A stretch of DNA of 64,000 nt from assembly GCF_000091305.1 (NCBI RefSeq), contig NC_013929.1, positions 5,952,001 through 6,016,000 on the forward strand, read 5' to 3'. Below, piece by piece: positions 15,611-22,983 of the stretch. How positions within the stretch are numbered: position 1 is the stretch's first letter; each line of letters starts with the position of its first letter. Source of the stretch: Streptomyces scabiei 87.22. Its GTDB lineage: Bacteria; Actinomycetota; Actinomycetes; Streptomycetales; Streptomycetaceae. Below the pieces are notes generated by a model. That model did not search any database. It had not been told where the DNA came from and saw only the letters and a list, made by a program, of their open reading frames with translations. The position numbers were made by a program, and so were the translations under genes.

Positions 15611-15696
15611 GCGGGCTGTCTCTGGGCCGTCCGAGGGCGACCGGCAACGGCCGCCAACGACCACGAGGGCGCGGCTGGCTGCCGTGCCCTCGTGGT
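15611..15696 (+). promoter_or_regulatory. Integrase arm-type site and hairpin at the middle element end
   Basis: 15611-15631 contains CTGTCTCTGGGCCGT, matching the arm motif at the left end. At about 15662-15696 the arms CCACGAGGGC and GCCCTCGTGG form a 10-bp hairpin, followed by CCCAGCTAG and the att. The same order (arm motif, hairpin, CCAGCTA, ACCCAGG) is found at 18272-18390, so these are two homologous element ends. Apart from this, 15463-15610 shows nothing recognisable. Confidence 0.55.
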
Positions 15697-15712
15697 GTGT
15701 TCGCCCAGCTAG

Positions 15713-15787
15713 ACCCAGGTTGCCAGCCACATCCGCGACCGCCACGAGTCGATCGGGATGGGCTGGCCGGTGTAGAGGGGCCAGAAG
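15713..15787 (+). repeat. att copy 2 (internal junction)
   Basis: 75 bp aligning without gaps to 2161-2235 with six differences and to the pmt 3' end. On the minus strand it encodes WPLYTGQPIPIDSWRSRMW then LATWV and a TAG stop, so it would replace one Pmt residue (Asp to Ala) if it were joined to pmt. It separates the AICE from the 2.7-kb pentapeptide segment. Confidence 0.88.
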
Positions 15788-15855
15788 AGATGGAGTGAAG
15801 TCCCCGCCGTTGCTCCGTCCTCGCAACGCAGGTCATTGAGAGCTGGATGGTTCCC

Positions 15856-17709
15856 TCAGATTGAGGTCAACGTCGGCGCGTTCACGCCCACGAAGACTTC
15901 GGAGACTGAGGTGTTGTTGAATGCGGCGCCCTCAATCTTGAGGGTTCCATTGTGTAGAACTGCGTGGCGGAAATCAACCGAGCCATCACTGAATTTCGCG
16001 CTGCGGAACCAAACCACACCTCGAAAATCCGCCCCGCGAAATCTTGCGATACCGCTGTCAAAGCTCGCCCCCTCGAAATCAATCATGGCGCCAGCGAATG
16101 TTGCGTTGTTGTAGTCGATGGTGCCGCTGAGTGTGGTGTGGCGGAATCCTGCTGTGCTGTTGAAGGTGGCTTCGCTGAAGCGGACGGTGCCGCTGAATGT
16201 CGCGTCTTCGAAGTCGACGGTGCTGTTGAATGTTGCGTTGTTGTAGTCGATGGTGCCGCTGAGTGTGGTGTGGCGGAATCCTGCTGTGCTGTTGAAGGTG
16301 GCTTCGCTGAAGCGGACGGTGCCGCTGAATGTCGCGTTCTCGAAGTCGACGGTGCTGTTGAATGTTGCGTTGTTGTAGTCGACCGCGTCACTACTGAGTG
16401 TGGTGTGGCGGAATCCTGCTGTGCTGTTGAAGGTGGCTTCGCTGAAGCGGACGGTGCCGCTGAATGTCGCGTTCTCGAAGTCGACCACGGTGCTGTTGAA
16501 TGTTGCGTTGTTGTAGTCGATGGTGCCGCTGAGTGTGGTGTGGCGGAACCCTGTCATGCCGTTGAAGGTGGCTTCGCTGAAGCGGACGGTGCCGCTGAAT
16601 GTCGCGTCTTCGAAGTCGACGGTGCTGTTGAATGTTGCGTTGTTGTAGTCGATGGTGCCGCTGAGTGTGGTGTGGCGGAACCCTGTCATGCCGTTGAAGG
16701 TGGCTTCGCTGAAGCGCACGTTGCCGCTGAATGTCGCGCCTTCGAAGTCAACCGTCCCCTTGAAAGTGCTGCCGCACAAATCGGCATCGTCGAAATTCGC
16801 GCCGATGAATGCGAAGTTGTTGGTGCACCAGGAGATTGGGTCGTCTGGATCCTGCAAGTGTTCGCGTACGACTTGGATGATTGTGCGGCGTACGGCGCGC
16901 TCACCATCTCGGTAGCCGGGTTTCGCCGGGTCGGGCTGGTAGGGCGTGCGGAGGTATGAGCAAAGAGCGTCGATGCATGTCTGGCGAAGTTCCCCCCAGG
17001 CATCGGCCAGGTCGGTGAGGTTCCACACGCCTTGGAGGCGCACCACTGGATCATCGTTGGAAATTTGTTCGACTGCCGTGGCGTATCGGTCGGTGAGTCG
17101 AAAAACGTCCGGTGCCATAGAGAAGCGAACGAGATCAAGGGCCGGGCGTCCAACTTCAGCGCGGGCTCGCTGCCGCTGATCCGCTGGAAGGAGCCGGACC
17201 ATGCTGTCCGCGAGGGCGTAGGCGAGGGCCGGGTCTCGGGTCGGATCATCCAGCACGCGTGCGACGCTCGACTTGCTAGAAGCGACGCCCGCTTCGTTGA
17301 TCAGCTCGGCGAGGTCCCGAACGCTGACACTGACGGTGTCCTGCAACATCCTGAGGCGTCGGCCTACGGTTTCAGCTTGGCTCGCTGGCGAAGCGAGACG
17401 GTGTCGAGCCGAGTGGTGACGCTCGGCAATGGCGCTCTGCTCCGCTCGCGCCTCTTCGCCTAGCTGCGCGACGCGCGAGGTTTCTGTGGCTCCAATGTTC
17501 ATTGCGCGGCACAGCATCTCCAGCGTTTCGGGCTGAGGAGTGCTCTTGCCGCGAAGGAGCTCGGAGACTCTGCTCTTCTGCAGCCCTGCCCTCTCGGCGA
17601 GGGCTGTGACTGTCCAGTCACCCGCCTGGAAGTGCTTGCGAAGCTCGATTGCGAGGGCCTTCAGCACTGGCGGGGTCCCTGCGGCCACGGGCATGAGGGG
17701 GCGAGCCAT
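15856..17709 (-). CDS. XRE-type helix-turn-helix protein with long pentapeptide-repeat domain
   Basis: 617 aa from ATG 17709 (GGGAGGT upstream). Residues ~15-70 are a Cro/C1-type HTH (WTVTALAERAGLQKSRVSELLRGK). A second helical region with an HTH-like pattern follows (VRDLAELINEAGVASSKSSVARVL), then a helical segment found in other pentapeptide proteins (RYATAVEQISNDDPVVRLQGVWNL is typical of that family). From about residue 295 to 600 every fifth residue is Phe, Leu or a small hydrophobic (ATFSG, VRFSE), giving a right-handed quadrilateral beta-helix. Five units of 44 residues are nearly identical. Pentapeptide proteins may mimic DNA; here a regulator or defence role is likely but unproven. 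It is divergent from the membrane protein gene at 17848. Confidence 0.82.
   Translation of the reverse strand: MARPLMPVAAGTPPVLKALAIELRKHFQAGDWTVTALAERAGLQKSRVSELLRGKSTPQPETLEMLCRAMNIGATETSRVAQLGEEARAEQSAIAERHHSARHRLASPASQAETVGRRLRMLQDTVSVSVRDLAELINEAGVASSKSSVARVLDDPTRDPALAYALADSMVRLLPADQRQRARAEVGRPALDLVRFSMAPDVFRLTDRYATAVEQISNDDPVVRLQGVWNLTDLADAWGELRQTCIDALCSYLRTPYQPDPAKPGYRDGERAVRRTIIQVVREHLQDPDDPISWCTNNFAFIGANFDDADLCGSTFKGTVDFEGATFSGNVRFSEATFNGMTGFRHTTLSGTIDYNNATFNSTVDFEDATFSGTVRFSEATFNGMTGFRHTTLSGTIDYNNATFNSTVVDFENATFSGTVRFSEATFNSTAGFRHTTLSSDAVDYNNATFNSTVDFENATFSGTVRFSEATFNSTAGFRHTTLSGTIDYNNATFNSTVDFEDATFSGTVRFSEATFNSTAGFRHTTLSGTIDYNNATFAGAMIDFEGASFDSGIARFRGADFRGVVWFRSAKFSDGSVDFRHAVLHNGTLKIEGAAFNNTSVSEVFVGVNAPTLTSI
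16100..16765 (-). repeat. Five tandem 132-bp units inside the pentapeptide gene
   Basis: The phrase GTTGCGTTGTTGTAGTCGA recurs at 16100, 16232, 16364, 16502 and 16634: spacing 132, 132, 138 and 132 bp. The longer interval comes from two in-frame codon insertions (extra SDA-type and VV-type residues). Units are almost identical in DNA, including third positions, so they arose recently by unequal recombination or slippage. Copy number is likely to vary between strains. Confidence 0.9.
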
Positions 17710-17847
17710 CAGTTCGTACCTCCCACGGGGCCGGTTGTTCCAGTTGTTCCGGTAGTCTTTGGGACAGGCGGGCAGGGGCAATGTGTCTCTGCCGGGTCAT
17801 CTTGTCGTGCCCTCAGCCGCTCCGGATATCGCCCCGAGGGGGACACC

Positions 17848-18255
17848 ATGTCCATGGTCATCGGCATCACTCTGATTTGCACTGTTCTAGCCTCCAGTGT
17901 CGCGGCTCGCGTGGCGTTCCGGTCAGCGCTCGCCGAAGGAGCCCAGCGCTGGACCGCGTGGGGCACGGCTGGCACCGCCGTCATCGGGACGGTCACGGTG
18001 GTAGCGACCGAATGTTCGATCCTGGACCTGCAGGGAGGGGCTCCCAGCGCGCAGGAGATCGCCTGCGGTGTTGTTGCGCTGCTCCTCGCAGCTTGCGTCG
18101 CTTATGCCGGCTACGACGTGGCTGGGTCTGCGCCCGCAGGTACTGCTGGTAGCCCGGCGGTAGGGCTGAGTCAGCCGAAGCGCTGGGCGTTCGCGGCTGG
18201 CGGTTTTGCTGGCACATATCTGGTCTTTGCCCTGGTGCAGCCGCTGCTCGGCTGA
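17848..18255 (+). CDS. Small integral membrane protein, 135 aa
   Basis: ATG 17848 with GAGGGGG at good spacing. Four hydrophobic stretches: ~3-21 (VIGITLICTVLASSVAARV), ~40-58 (GTAGTAVIGTVTVVAT), ~71-90 (IACGVVALLLAACVAYAGY) and ~112-133 (WAFAAGGFAGTYLVFALV). No recognised family. It is divergently transcribed from the HTH/pentapeptide gene with a 138-bp gap and ends before the arm site and hairpin of the right element end. The pair forms a self-contained two-gene cargo and may be functionally linked. Confidence 0.7.
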   Translation: MSMVIGITLICTVLASSVAARVAFRSALAEGAQRWTAWGTAGTAVIGTVTVVATECSILDLQGGAPSAQEIACGVVALLLAACVAYAGYDVAGSAPAGTAGSPAVGLSQPKRWAFAAGGFAGTYLVFALVQPLLG

Positions 18256-18271
18256 GTGGCTCCTCTGTCCC

Positions 18272-18367
18272 TTCGGGCCGTCTTCGGGCCGTGCGAAGTG
18301 AACCACTGACAACCGCTAATGACCACCAACAACCGAGAGGGCACGGCCGATGGCCGCGCCCTCTCGG
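18272..18367 (+). promoter_or_regulatory. Arm-type site and cruciform hairpin at the right element end
   Basis: 18272-18293 repeats TTCGGGCCGT twice at 11-bp spacing, as at the left end. 18333-18342 (CCGAGAGGGC) pairs perfectly with 18358-18367, and the loop contains a second small stem (CGGCC/GGCCG). It probably serves as terminator for the small membrane gene and for pmt mRNA, and as part of the integration site. Confidence 0.55.
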
Positions 18368-18380
18368 CATGTCTGTCCAG

Positions 18381-20120
18381 CTAAACCCAGGTATCCAGCC
18401 ACATCCGCGACCGCCAGCTGTCGATCGGGATCGGCTGCCCGGTGTAGAGGGGCCAGAAGTAGATGAAGTTCCAGGCGATCAGGAGGACCAGGACGCCGGC
18501 GCCGGCGGCTCCGGCCACGCGGCGGCGTTCCGGGGCGCCGGGGGGACCGAGGATGGCGCCGATCATCATCGTGACGGCCAGGCAGAGGAACGGCAGGAAG
18601 ACGACGGCGTAGAAGAAGAAGATCGTGCGCTCCTGGTACAGGAACCAGGGCAGATAGCCGGCGGCGACACCGCAGGCGATCGCGCCTGCCCGCCAGTCGC
18701 GGCGGAAGAGCCAGCGCCACAGGACGTACAGGACCGCGAAGGCGGCCGCCCACCACAGCAGCGGCGTGCCGATGGCGAGGACCTCGCGGGCGCACTTGTC
18801 GGCGGTGTCGACCGCGCAGCCGTCGTTGCCGGGGGACGGGGACTCGTAGAAGTACGAGACCGGGCGGCCCAGGACGATCCAGCTCCACGGGTTCGACTGG
18901 TACGTGTGCGGGGACGACAGCCCGATGTGGAACTCGTAGACCGCGTGCTCGTAGTGCCACAGGCTGCGCAGCCAGTCCGGGAGCCAGGCGAACCAGCCGC
19001 CCTTGCCCTCGGTCACCGCCCAGTTGCGGTAGTAGCCGCCGCTGCCGTCGTCGGGGGAGAGGATCCAGCCCGTCCAGGAGACCAGATACGTGGCGATCAT
19101 CACCGGGACCGTGGACAGGAACGCGAGGCCCAGGTCGCGCTGGAGCGTCGCGATCAGCGGCTGCCGGGCGCCGGCGACCTTGCGGGCCGCGTAGTCCCAG
19201 AGCACCGTCATGATCCCGAAGAACACCAGGAAATACAGGGCGTTCCACTTGGTGCCGAGGGCCAGGCCCAGGCAGAGCCCGGCCAGCCAGCGGTACGGGC
19301 GCCACCCCAGGCGCGTCGTCTCGGCGACGAGGACGTCGGGGCGCACCACCCCGTCGCCGTCCCGGGGGAGGGCGGCGGCCAGCCGCTGTCGCGCCTTGTC
19401 GCGGTCGACGACCAGGCAGCCGAACGCGGCCAGCACGAAGAACATCAGCACCTGGTCCAGCAGCGCCGTGCGGCTCATCACGAAGTGCAGGCCGTCCACC
19501 GCCATCAGCGCGCCCGCCAGGCAGCCGAGGAACGTCGAGCGGAAGATCCGGCGGCCGATCCGGCACAGCATCAGCACGGAGAGCGTGCCGAGCAGGGCCG
19601 TCATGAAACGCCAGCCGAACGGGTCGAACCCGAACATCAGCTCGCCCAGGCCGATCACGTACTTGCCGACCGGGGGGTGGACCACATAGGCCGCCTCCGT
19701 CGGGATGGGCACGTTCCCGTTGTTCTGGAGGATCAGCTCGTTGGCGTTCTTCGCCCAGTTGACCTCGTAGCCGCGATGGACGAGCGCCCACGCGTCCTTC
19801 GCGTAGTACGTCTCGTCGAATATCACCGCCCTGGGGCTGCCCAGGTTGTAGAACCGCGTCAGCCCGGCGAACAGCGTCACCAGCAGCGGACCGCCCCACG
19901 CCGACCACCGGACCAGGCGTGCCGCGCCCTTCTCGCGCAGCCCGAGCGCGGCCCACACCCGTGGGCCCGGCCGGGTGTACGGGGGTACGAGCCGGGTGCG
20001 GACATCGCCTCTGGGGGGCGTCGCGTAGCCGAATCGGCGCAGGCGGTGCTGCCACGACGGCCGCTGGTCTTCGGTGGCCTGGTCCTGCCGGGTGTCCGTG
20101 GAGGACGCGGTACTGGTCAC
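18381..20120 (-). CDS. pmt: Dolichyl/polyprenyl-phosphate-mannose protein O-mannosyltransferase
   Basis: 579 aa, GT39 family. A cytoplasmic N-terminus of ~70 residues is followed by many membrane spans. The family's conserved acidic pair is in RAVIFDETYYAKDA (Asp102-Glu103), and further family signatures are VHPPVGKY and LGTKWNALYFL. It transfers mannose from polyprenyl phosphate to secreted proteins on the outer face of the membrane. In S. coelicolor the Pmt protein is required for infection by phage phiC31, so its 3' end is an interesting insertion site. The island lies directly at its 3' end and rebuilds the last 28 codons. It is divergent from rsmI with a 113-bp gap. Confidence 0.93.
   Translation of the reverse strand: MTSTASSTDTRQDQATEDQRPSWQHRLRRFGYATPPRGDVRTRLVPPYTRPGPRVWAALGLREKGAARLVRWSAWGGPLLVTLFAGLTRFYNLGSPRAVIFDETYYAKDAWALVHRGYEVNWAKNANELILQNNGNVPIPTEAAYVVHPPVGKYVIGLGELMFGFDPFGWRFMTALLGTLSVLMLCRIGRRIFRSTFLGCLAGALMAVDGLHFVMSRTALLDQVLMFFVLAAFGCLVVDRDKARQRLAAALPRDGDGVVRPDVLVAETTRLGWRPYRWLAGLCLGLALGTKWNALYFLVFFGIMTVLWDYAARKVAGARQPLIATLQRDLGLAFLSTVPVMIATYLVSWTGWILSPDDGSGGYYRNWAVTEGKGGWFAWLPDWLRSLWHYEHAVYEFHIGLSSPHTYQSNPWSWIVLGRPVSYFYESPSPGNDGCAVDTADKCAREVLAIGTPLLWWAAAFAVLYVLWRWLFRRDWRAGAIACGVAAGYLPWFLYQERTIFFFYAVVFLPFLCLAVTMMIGAILGPPGAPERRRVAGAAGAGVLVLLIAWNFIYFWPLYTGQPIPIDSWRSRMWLDTWV
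18385..18467 (+). repeat. att copy 3 (right junction), the functional pmt 3' end
   Basis: 83 bp forming the last codons of pmt. The gene therefore keeps its full C-terminus (DTWV) but its stop is now TAG and its downstream sequence belongs to the element, while the detached copy at the other end has TGA. This is how an element that integrates into a gene's 3' end preserves the gene. Confidence 0.92.
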
Positions 20121-20233
20121 CGCGCCATCGTAGGGAACACGGCTGTGGGAGTCCCGTGGGACGGGAATCCGGGCCGGGCGCCGCCACCGGTCCCGCGCCC
20201 CGCCGACCGCTCCGCCCCTGGGAGGATGGGGGG

Positions 20234-21082
20234 GTGACTGGAATCCTTGTGTTGGCAGGTACCCCCATCGGTGATGTCGCGGACGCGCCGCCCCGGCTCG
20301 CCGAGGAACTGGCCGGTGCGGACGTGGTCGCCGCCGAGGACACCCGGCGGCTGCGGCGGCTCACCCAGGCGCTCGGGGTGCAGCCGGGCGGGCGGATCGT
20401 CTCCTACTTCGAGGGCAACGAGGCCGCGCGTACGCCGGAACTCGTCGAGGCGCTGGTGGGCGGGGCGCGGGTGCTGCTCGTCACCGACGCGGGCATGCCG
20501 TCCGTCTCCGACCCCGGGTACCGGCTCGTCGCCGCGGCCGTGGAGAAGGACATCCGCGTCACCGCCGTGCCGGGTCCCTCCGCGGTGCTCACCGCGCTCG
20601 CGCTGTCCGGGCTGCCCGTGGACCGGTTCTGCTTCGAGGGGTTCCTGCCCCGCAAGGCGGGGGAGCGGCTGGGGCGGCTGCGCGAGGTCGCCGGGGAGCG
20701 GCGCACGCTCGTCTACTTCGAGGCCCCCCACCGCCTGGACGCCACGCTCACGGCGATGGCCGAGACCTTCGGCGCGCAGCGGCGGGCCGCCGTGTGCCGT
20801 GAGCTGACCAAGACGTACGAGGAGGTCAAGCGGGGGCCCCTCGGGGAGCTGGCCGAGTGGGCGGCGGCCGGGGTGCGCGGCGAGATCACCGTCGTGGTCG
20901 AGGGGGCGCCGGAGAAGGGGCCGGAGGAGCTGGACGCGGCGGAGCTGGTGCGGCGGGTCCGGGTCCGGGAGGAGGCCGGGGAGCGGCGCAAGGAGGCGAT
21001 CGCCGCGGTGGCGGTGGAGGCGGGGCTGCCGAAGCGGGAGGTCTTCGACGCGGTGGTCGCGTCGAAGAGGGCTGCGCCGTAG
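20234..21082 (+). CDS. rsmI: 16S rRNA (cytidine(1402)-2'-O)-methyltransferase
   Basis: 282 aa starting at GTG 20234 behind GGAGGATG. Tetrapyrrole-methylase fold: GILVLAGTPIGD at the start, VVAAEDTRRL, LLVTDAGMPSVSDPG, VPGPSAVLTALALSGLP and LVYFEAPHRL are the SAM-binding and dimer motifs of RsmI. It modifies C1402 in the ribosomal decoding centre. A C-terminal helical domain (about 240-282, KEAIAAVAVEAGLPKREVFD) is the usual RsmI tail. It is transcribed away from pmt. Confidence 0.93.
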   Translation: MTGILVLAGTPIGDVADAPPRLAEELAGADVVAAEDTRRLRRLTQALGVQPGGRIVSYFEGNEAARTPELVEALVGGARVLLVTDAGMPSVSDPGYRLVAAAVEKDIRVTAVPGPSAVLTALALSGLPVDRFCFEGFLPRKAGERLGRLREVAGERRTLVYFEAPHRLDATLTAMAETFGAQRRAAVCRELTKTYEEVKRGPLGELAEWAAAGVRGEITVVVEGAPEKGPEELDAAELVRRVRVREEAGERRKEAIAAVAVEAGLPKREVFDAVVASKRAAP

Positions 21083-21458
21083 GGGGCGTGGGGGGTGATG
21101 TGGCGTGGGGTGACGTGAGGTGCGTTGTCGGGTGCGGGTGGGTGGGGGCTGGTCGCGCAGTTCCCCGCGCCCCTGAAAGCATCAGGCCCCTGCGGGCCTC
21201 AAAGCGAACGCCCTGCGGGCCTGAGAGCACGGGGCGCAGCCCCGGCTTTTCACCGCGCCCCGCAATACACGCCCCCGCGCCCCATGCCCCGGCAAAGCAG
21301 AGCAAAGCACAGCCCTCGCGTGGGCGGCCTTCCCACAAGGACGGGCCAAAACGGCTTCAACAGTCGGCAGGTGGGGTGCACTTCAGGTCCGCCGAGGAGT
21401 CCTATGGGTGCAGAGGACGTACTCGTCCTCGGCGTCCAGCGGACCAGAGGAGCTGGCA
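21083..21458. other. Intergenic stretch with repeat element
   Basis: 376 bp after rsmI. It contains a copy of the interspersed CGCGCAGTTCCCCGCG repeat (21147-21253) and the upstream region of the zinc-ribbon gene. Nothing else is recognisable. Confidence 0.6.
21147..21253 (+). repeat. Interspersed hairpin repeat, copy 1
   Basis: Core CGCGCAGTTCCCCGCGCCCCT at 21154-21174 without the mirrored half; followed by GC-rich stretches with CCTGCGGGCCT twice. The same core is found after six other gene ends in this window. Confidence 0.75.
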
Positions 21459-21866
21459 ATGACCGAGATCGCAGAGCGCGCAGTGCTGCGCGACACCGCC
21501 ACCGCCGTCGTTCACGAGTCCTACTCGTTCGCCTGCATGCGCTGCGGGCACGGCTGGGAGCAGTCGTACGAGATCGAGCACCACAACGACGCCCAGGGCC
21601 GGGACTTCGTGATGTACGTGGCCGACGGCAAGGTCGTGCCGTCCCCGCTGTCCCGGCCGGCGTGCCAGAACTGCGACGGTCATGTCGTACGCATCATGCG
21701 GGCCGGCCAGGTGTCGTCGGTCCGGGACGCCGAGCACCGGCGCCACGTCCCGAAGCCGCGCCCGGCGGACACCGGGGCGGCGGACACCGGGGCGGCGGAG
21801 GCCGGGGAGCACCACCACTGGCACTTCTCCGACCTGCTGCACCCGTTCCACCGCAAGGCGAGCTGA
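21459..21866 (+). CDS. Zinc-ribbon protein, conserved in Streptomyces, 135 aa
   Basis: ATG 21459 with GAGGAG upstream. Two CxxC pairs, CMRCGHGW (about 26-33) and CQNCDGH (about 69-75), make a zinc ribbon; between them is a beta-rich stretch (QSYEIEHHNDAQGRDFVMYVADGK). The C-terminus has a short duplicated motif (ADTGAADTGAAEAGE) and a His-rich end (HHHWHFSDLLHPFHR). No catalytic motif. It is a conserved neighbour of tatD; I know no function. Confidence 0.82.
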   Translation: MTEIAERAVLRDTATAVVHESYSFACMRCGHGWEQSYEIEHHNDAQGRDFVMYVADGKVVPSPLSRPACQNCDGHVVRIMRAGQVSSVRDAEHRRHVPKPRPADTGAADTGAAEAGEHHHWHFSDLLHPFHRKAS

Positions 21867-21889
21867 TCCTCCCCCCAGTGAGCCTGCAG

Positions 21890-21930
21890 GGCATGCCCCG
21901 ATCGTGCGATTCGTAGGATCGGGGCATGCC
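21890..21930 (+). promoter_or_regulatory. 14-bp hairpin covering the tatD start codon
   Basis: GGCATGCCCCGATC (21890-21903) pairs perfectly with 21917-21930, loop 13 nt. The right arm contains the ribosome-site region and the ATG at 21926, so a folded leader would hide the start. Confidence 0.6.
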
Positions 21931-22828
21931 TTCGAACGACTCCGGCAACGCGTCCGGCAAGAACGACAGGAACGCCGCGCCCCCGCTCCCCGAACCCCTG
22001 CGGGTACCGGTGGCCGATTCGCACACCCATCTGGACATGCAGTCCGGCACGGTCGAGGAGGGCCTCGCGAAGGCCGCCTCCGTCGGGGTGACCACGGTCG
22101 TCCAGGTCGGCTGCGACATCAAGGGCTCCCGCTGGGCCGCCGAGACGGCCGCGCGGTACGAGGCCGTGCACGCGACGGTCGCCCTGCACCCCAACGAGGC
22201 GCCGCGGATCGTGCACGGCGACCCGGACGGCTGGTCCCGGCAGGGCGCGCGGACCCCCGGTGGTGACGCGGCACTCGACGACGCGCTCGCCGAGATCGAC
22301 CGGCTGGCCGCGCTGCCGCAGGTCAAGGGGGTCGGGGAGACGGGCCTGGACTACTTCCGCACCGGCCCGGAGGGCAAGGCCGCCCAGGAGCGGTCCTTCC
22401 GTGCGCACATCGAGATCGCCAAGCGGCACGGCAAGGCGCTGGTCATCCACGACCGCGACGCCCACGACGACGTGCTGCGGGTCCTCAAGGAGGAGGGCGC
22501 TCCCGAACGGACCATCTTCCACTGCTACTCCGGCGACGCCGCGATGGCCGCGATCTGCGCCGAGCACGGCTACTTCATGTCCTTCGCCGGGAACATGACC
22601 TTCAAGAACGCCCAGCCGCTGCGCGACGCCCTGGCCGTCGCCCCCCTCGAACTCGTCCTCGTCGAGACGGACGCGCCTTTCCTGACACCCGCGCCGTACC
22701 GCGGACGGCCCAACGCGCCGTATCTCGTTCCGGTCACGGTCCGGGCGATGGCCGCGGTGCGGGGGATCGGCGAGGACGCGCTGGCGACGGCGATCGCGGC
22801 GAACACGGCGAGGGCGTTCGATTACTGA
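21926..22828 (+). CDS. tatD: TatD family metal-dependent DNase/hydrolase
   Basis: 300 aa. TIM-barrel amidohydrolase motifs: DSHTHLD (31-37) binds the first metals, then VGETGLDYF, KALVIHDRDAHDD, FHCYSGD and the closing ETDAPFLTP. TatD enzymes are 3'-5' exonucleases or deoxyribonucleases with two metals. The N-terminal ~25 residues are polar and rich in Ser, Asn and Lys, an extension compared with typical ~260-aa members. The ATG lies in the right arm of a strong hairpin, which suggests translational control. It is transcribed in the same direction as the Rpf-like gene 155 bp on. Confidence 0.9.
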   Translation: MPSNDSGNASGKNDRNAAPPLPEPLRVPVADSHTHLDMQSGTVEEGLAKAASVGVTTVVQVGCDIKGSRWAAETAARYEAVHATVALHPNEAPRIVHGDPDGWSRQGARTPGGDAALDDALAEIDRLAALPQVKGVGETGLDYFRTGPEGKAAQERSFRAHIEIAKRHGKALVIHDRDAHDDVLRVLKEEGAPERTIFHCYSGDAAMAAICAEHGYFMSFAGNMTFKNAQPLRDALAVAPLELVLVETDAPFLTPAPYRGRPNAPYLVPVTVRAMAAVRGIGEDALATAIAANTARAFDY

Positions 22829-22983
22829 CGGATCACGCTCCTTGGGCCGTCCGGGTGACCCAGAAAGATGATCAGCGGCCCGTGTCGCGACACTGCGTGA
22901 TCACGTTGCTTTGGAGGGTGACCGAAGTCCGCTAGGTTCACGTCGCCCGACCCGGACCCGGATCCCCTCTGGAGCGTGTCGTC

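Larger units (their letters stand above)
2161..15787. mobile_element. Integrated actinomycete conjugative element (AICE), Prim-Pol type, in pmt 3' end
   Basis: About 13.6 kb bounded by direct copies of the pmt 3' end at 2161-2243 and 15713-15787. It has the full AICE gene set: tyrosine integrase and excisionase next to one end, a PrimPol plus P4-type helicase replication pair, one FtsK/TraB-type translocase as the only large transfer protein (no type IV secretion genes), small spread proteins, a GntR repressor with operators, and a YdcF-like protein. Known AICEs fall into RepSA, RepAM and Prim-Pol replication types; this belongs to the last. Cargo next to the distal att is a low-GC HNH nuclease gene. 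Every core gene looks intact, so excision and transfer may still work. Confidence 0.9.
15713..18467. mobile_element. att-flanked 2.7-kb segment without integrase (CIME-like)
   Basis: Bounded by att copies 2 and 3 and carrying at its right end an arm motif and hairpin homologous to those at the AICE's right end. It has no recombinase or transfer gene, only the XRE/pentapeptide gene and a divergent small membrane protein. Segments of this kind next to ICEs are called cis-mobilizable elements: they can leave with, or be moved by, the neighbouring element. It may be a decayed earlier element or a passenger. Confidence 0.65.

Noticed and set aside
16100..16765. CRISPR array
   Set aside because: The repeats are contiguous 132-bp coding units without unique spacers, and no cas gene is in the window.
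18291..20237. Large plus-strand ORF opposite pmt
   Set aside because: High-GC shadow of pmt: composition of an antisense frame and no recognisable domain.
22829..22983. c-di-AMP (ydaO-type) riboswitch in front of the Rpf-like gene
   Set aside because: Some Streptomyces rpf genes have one, but the 155-bp leader is short and I could not see its conserved elements.
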